A stretch of DNA of 5,384 nt. Source: CAZTXD01 sp964617995. Its GTDB lineage: Bacteria > Actinomycetota > Acidimicrobiia > Spongiisociales > ZC4RG35. The number at the start of each line of letters is the position of its first letter. Position 1 is the stretch's first letter. This document shows, piece by piece, positions 3,296 through 5,384 of the stretch. The notes under the pieces were generated by a model. It had not been told where the DNA came from. It saw only the letters and a program-made list of their open reading frames with translations, and did not search any database. The stretch covers positions 1 through 5,384 of the forward strand of contig CAZTXD010000193.1 of assembly GCA_964617995.1 (NCBI GenBank), in the 5' to 3' direction. The translations under genes were made by a program, and so were the position numbers.

Positions 3296-5384
3296 ATGGC
3301 TGATCATTCACATCACGACCACGACGGCGACCACCGGGTCGCTACCGAAGCACACCCCGGTCAGGAGCGGGTTGAGGCAGGACCCCATGGCCATCAGGGC
3401 CACGGTGCCCATGCCGGTGGGCATGACAAGCATGCCGGTCACAGCGTGGCCATGTTCCGGGACCGGTTTTGGCTCTCCCTCCTCCTCACCATCCCGGTTG
3501 TGTTCTTCTCCGAGATGATCCAGGAGTGGTTCGGCTACACCGCTCCTGAATTCGTCGGTTCCCAGTTGATCGCTCCGGTGCTCGGCGTGGTCATCTTCGT
3601 CTACGGCGGGGCCCCGTTCCTCGAGGGGGCGGTGCAGGAGGCAAGCGATCGTCAGCCGGGGATGATGCTTCTCATCGGGATGGCGATCACCGTCGCGTTC
3701 ATAGCGTCGGCTGCCACCACCCTGGGCTGGTTCGACCTCGAGTTCTGGTGGGAGCTGGCCGCCCTGATCACCATCATGCTGTTGGGGCACTGGATGGAGA
3801 TGCGGGCCATCGGCCAGGCCCGGGGCGCCTTGTCGGCGCTGGCCGAACTGCTGCCCGACGAAGCCGAGCGGGTCACCGACCACGGCTCCCAGACGGTATC
3901 CGTTTCCGCTCTCGGGATTGGTGACATCGTGCTGGTCCGTCCGGGTGGCCGGGTACCGGTCGACGGCGAAATCGTCAGCGGTGATGTGGAGATGGACGAG
4001 TCGATGGTGACCGGTGAATCGAAGCCGGTCTCCAGGGCAGAAGGCGACGCGGTGGTGGCCGGGACGGTCGCCACCGACAACTCCATCCGTGTCCGGGTCA
4101 CGGCAGTCGGTGAGGACACGGCTTTGGCGGGAATCCAGCGCCTGGTCGCCCAGGCGCAGGAGTCGAGATCACGGGCGCAGGTCCTCGCCGACCGGGCCGC
4201 AGCCCTCTTGTTCTACGTCGCGGTTGCGGCAGCGGTGGTCACCGTGATCGCCTGGCTCATCGTCGACCAGCCTGACCAAGCGGTGGTTCGCACAGTGGCG
4301 GTGCTGGTGATCGCCTGTCCCCATGCTCTCGGTCTAGCCATTCCCCTGGTGATCGCCATCTCCACCTCGATGGCGGCCCGCAACGGGATTCTGGTCAAAG
4401 ACCGCCTGGCCCTGGAGAGAATGCGCAACGTCGACGTCGTCCTCTTCGACAAAACCGGCACCCTCACCAGGGGCAACCACCGCCTGACGGCAACTACGGC
4501 CGCCGACGGCGACGAGGGCCGTCTCCTGGCGGTGGCTGCGGCCGTCGAGTCAGAGTCGGAGCATCCTCTCGCCCGGGCGATCGTCGTCGCCGCCAGGGAG
4601 CGAGGAGAGGTCCCGGTGGCCAGCGGATTCAGGTCCATGAGCGGCCGCGGCGTCGAGGCGGACGTGCAAGGGTCGAAGGTGACCGTCGGGGGCCCGGCCA
4701 TGCTGGCCGAACGCGGGCTCGACGTTCCCCCGGAGCTCGAGGGCACACTCGAGGAGTGGAGGCGAAGGGGAGCGGCCGTCCTCCACGTGATCGAGGATGG
4801 CCGGGTGACGGGAGCGTTCTCGGTCGAGGACGAAGTTCGGGCTGAGTCCCGTCGGGCCGTCGACGAGCTGCATCGGCTGGGCGTGGAGGTGGCGATGATC
4901 ACTGGTGATGCCCGCCAGGTCGCTGAGGCGGTGGCCGCCGACCTCGAGATCGACCAGGTCCTCGCCGAAGTGCTCCCCGAGGACAAGCATTCGGAGGTGG
5001 AGAAACTGCAGCGGCGAGGTCTGCGGGTGGCAATGGTCGGCGACGGCGTCAACGACGCCCCCGCGCTGGCCCAGGCCGATGTAGGGATCGCCATCGGGGC
5101 CGGGACCGACGTGGCGATCGAGTCTGCGGGGATCGTCCTCGCCTCCGATGATCCCCGCGGCGTCGTTGCTGTCAGGCGTCTTTCTCAGGCCGGATACCGC
5201 AAGATGCTCCAGAACCTCGTGTGGGCGGCCGGCTACAACGTGATGGCGATCCCCCTCGCCGCCGGTGCTCTCGCCTGGGCCGGAATAGTTCTCGCCCCCG
5301 CAGCTGCCGCCGTGTTGATGAGCGCTTCTACGGTCATCGTCGCCGTCAACGCCCAGTTCCTCCGCAGGCTCCACCTGCGCCCGG
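3296..5384 (+). CDS. copB: Copper-transporting P1B-3-type ATPase (CopB-like, CPH motif), 3' end cut by window edge
   Basis: This frame is open for 696 codons to the window edge and is probably only a few residues short of complete. Residues 1-50 are a His-rich metal-binding region with 13 histidines and no CxxC domain. Membrane helices fall at about 57-75, 92-108, 119-140, 147-165, 301-323, 331-355, 640-660 and 668-690. P-type landmarks are TGES (239-242, actuator), the transport-site CPH (341-343), DKTGT with phosphorylated Asp385, HP (423-424, nucleotide binding), TGD (536-538) and GDGVNDAP (582-589). CPH in place of CPC, with NLVWAAGYN (640-648) and MSAST with a following VAVNA in the last helix, marks subgroup P1B-3, the CopB-type Cu and Ag exporters. 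It would pump copper out across the cytoplasmic membrane using ATP. An SD (GAGGAA) lies 5 bases before the ATG. It is cotranscribed with csoR. Confidence 0.95.
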   Translation, partial: MADHSHHDHDGDHRVATEAHPGQERVEAGPHGHQGHGAHAGGHDKHAGHSVAMFRDRFWLSLLLTIPVVFFSEMIQEWFGYTAPEFVGSQLIAPVLGVVIFVYGGAPFLEGAVQEASDRQPGMMLLIGMAITVAFIASAATTLGWFDLEFWWELAALITIMLLGHWMEMRAIGQARGALSALAELLPDEAERVTDHGSQTVSVSALGIGDIVLVRPGGRVPVDGEIVSGDVEMDESMVTGESKPVSRAEGDAVVAGTVATDNSIRVRVTAVGEDTALAGIQRLVAQAQESRSRAQVLADRAAALLFYVAVAAAVVTVIAWLIVDQPDQAVVRTVAVLVIACPHALGLAIPLVIAISTSMAARNGILVKDRLALERMRNVDVVLFDKTGTLTRGNHRLTATTAADGDEGRLLAVAAAVESESEHPLARAIVVAARERGEVPVASGFRSMSGRGVEADVQGSKVTVGGPAMLAERGLDVPPELEGTLEEWRRRGAAVLHVIEDGRVTGAFSVEDEVRAESRRAVDELHRLGVEVAMITGDARQVAEAVAADLEIDQVLAEVLPEDKHSEVEKLQRRGLRVAMVGDGVNDAPALAQADVGIAIGAGTDVAIESAGIVLASDDPRGVVAVRRLSQAGYRKMLQNLVWAAGYNVMAIPLAAGALAWAGIVLAPAAAAVLMSASTVIVAVNAQFLRRLHLRP

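Noticed and set aside
4213..5374. Long minus-strand frames (4213-5094 and 4550-5374) opposite the ATPase.
   Set aside because: They are antisense to the nucleotide-binding and phosphorylation domains of an unmistakable P-type ATPase. Their Ser/Thr/Arg-rich or His/Gly-rich compositions are shadow-frame artefacts.

Overview
The window is high-GC, tightly packed bacterial DNA with strong G/C preference at third codon positions. An apparently leaderless transcript and the gene repertoire (a CsoR-type repressor, a long MerR-type regulator with extra cysteines) point to an actinomycete-like organism (Actinomycetota). The genus cannot be named from the sequence. No rRNA, tRNA, insertion sequence, CRISPR array or phage gene was seen.

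Left block, positions 1-1614, minus strand, read right to left. A MerR-family regulator with a metal-sensor-like cysteine pattern and an extra C-terminal domain comes first. It is followed by a 76-residue Rdx (SelT/SelW/SelH-like) CxxC protein, a YnfA/UPF0060 four-helix membrane protein, and the first 40 codons of an unrecognised gene cut by the left edge. Gaps of 33-53 bp suggest one operon. A MerR-type promoter with a 22-bp imperfect dyad in its long 20-bp spacer lies just before the regulator. Its -10 is placed so that transcription would begin at the ATG.

Middle block, positions 1615-2906. About 330 bp of weakly coding or non-coding DNA with several short palindromes precedes two plus-strand genes. 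These are a YbaK/EbsC (prolyl-tRNA-editing-like) protein and a small single-domain cupin with a very strong ribosome binding site.

Right block, positions 2940-5384, plus strand. A well-formed promoter with a CsoR-box-like sequence drives a CsoR copper-sensing repressor carrying the Cys/His/Cys Cu(I) ligands. Eighteen bases later starts a heavy-metal P-type ATPase with a CPH motif and a His-rich N-terminus (P1B-3, CopB type). It runs off the right edge almost complete, with 696 codons present. This is a self-regulated copper-efflux operon.

The window therefore holds two oppositely oriented, metal- or redox-responsive transcription units, with a YbaK-like protein and a cupin between them. The copper operon is a familiar type. 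The less familiar part is the MerR-Rdx-YnfA set, whose inducer and function cannot be read from the sequence.
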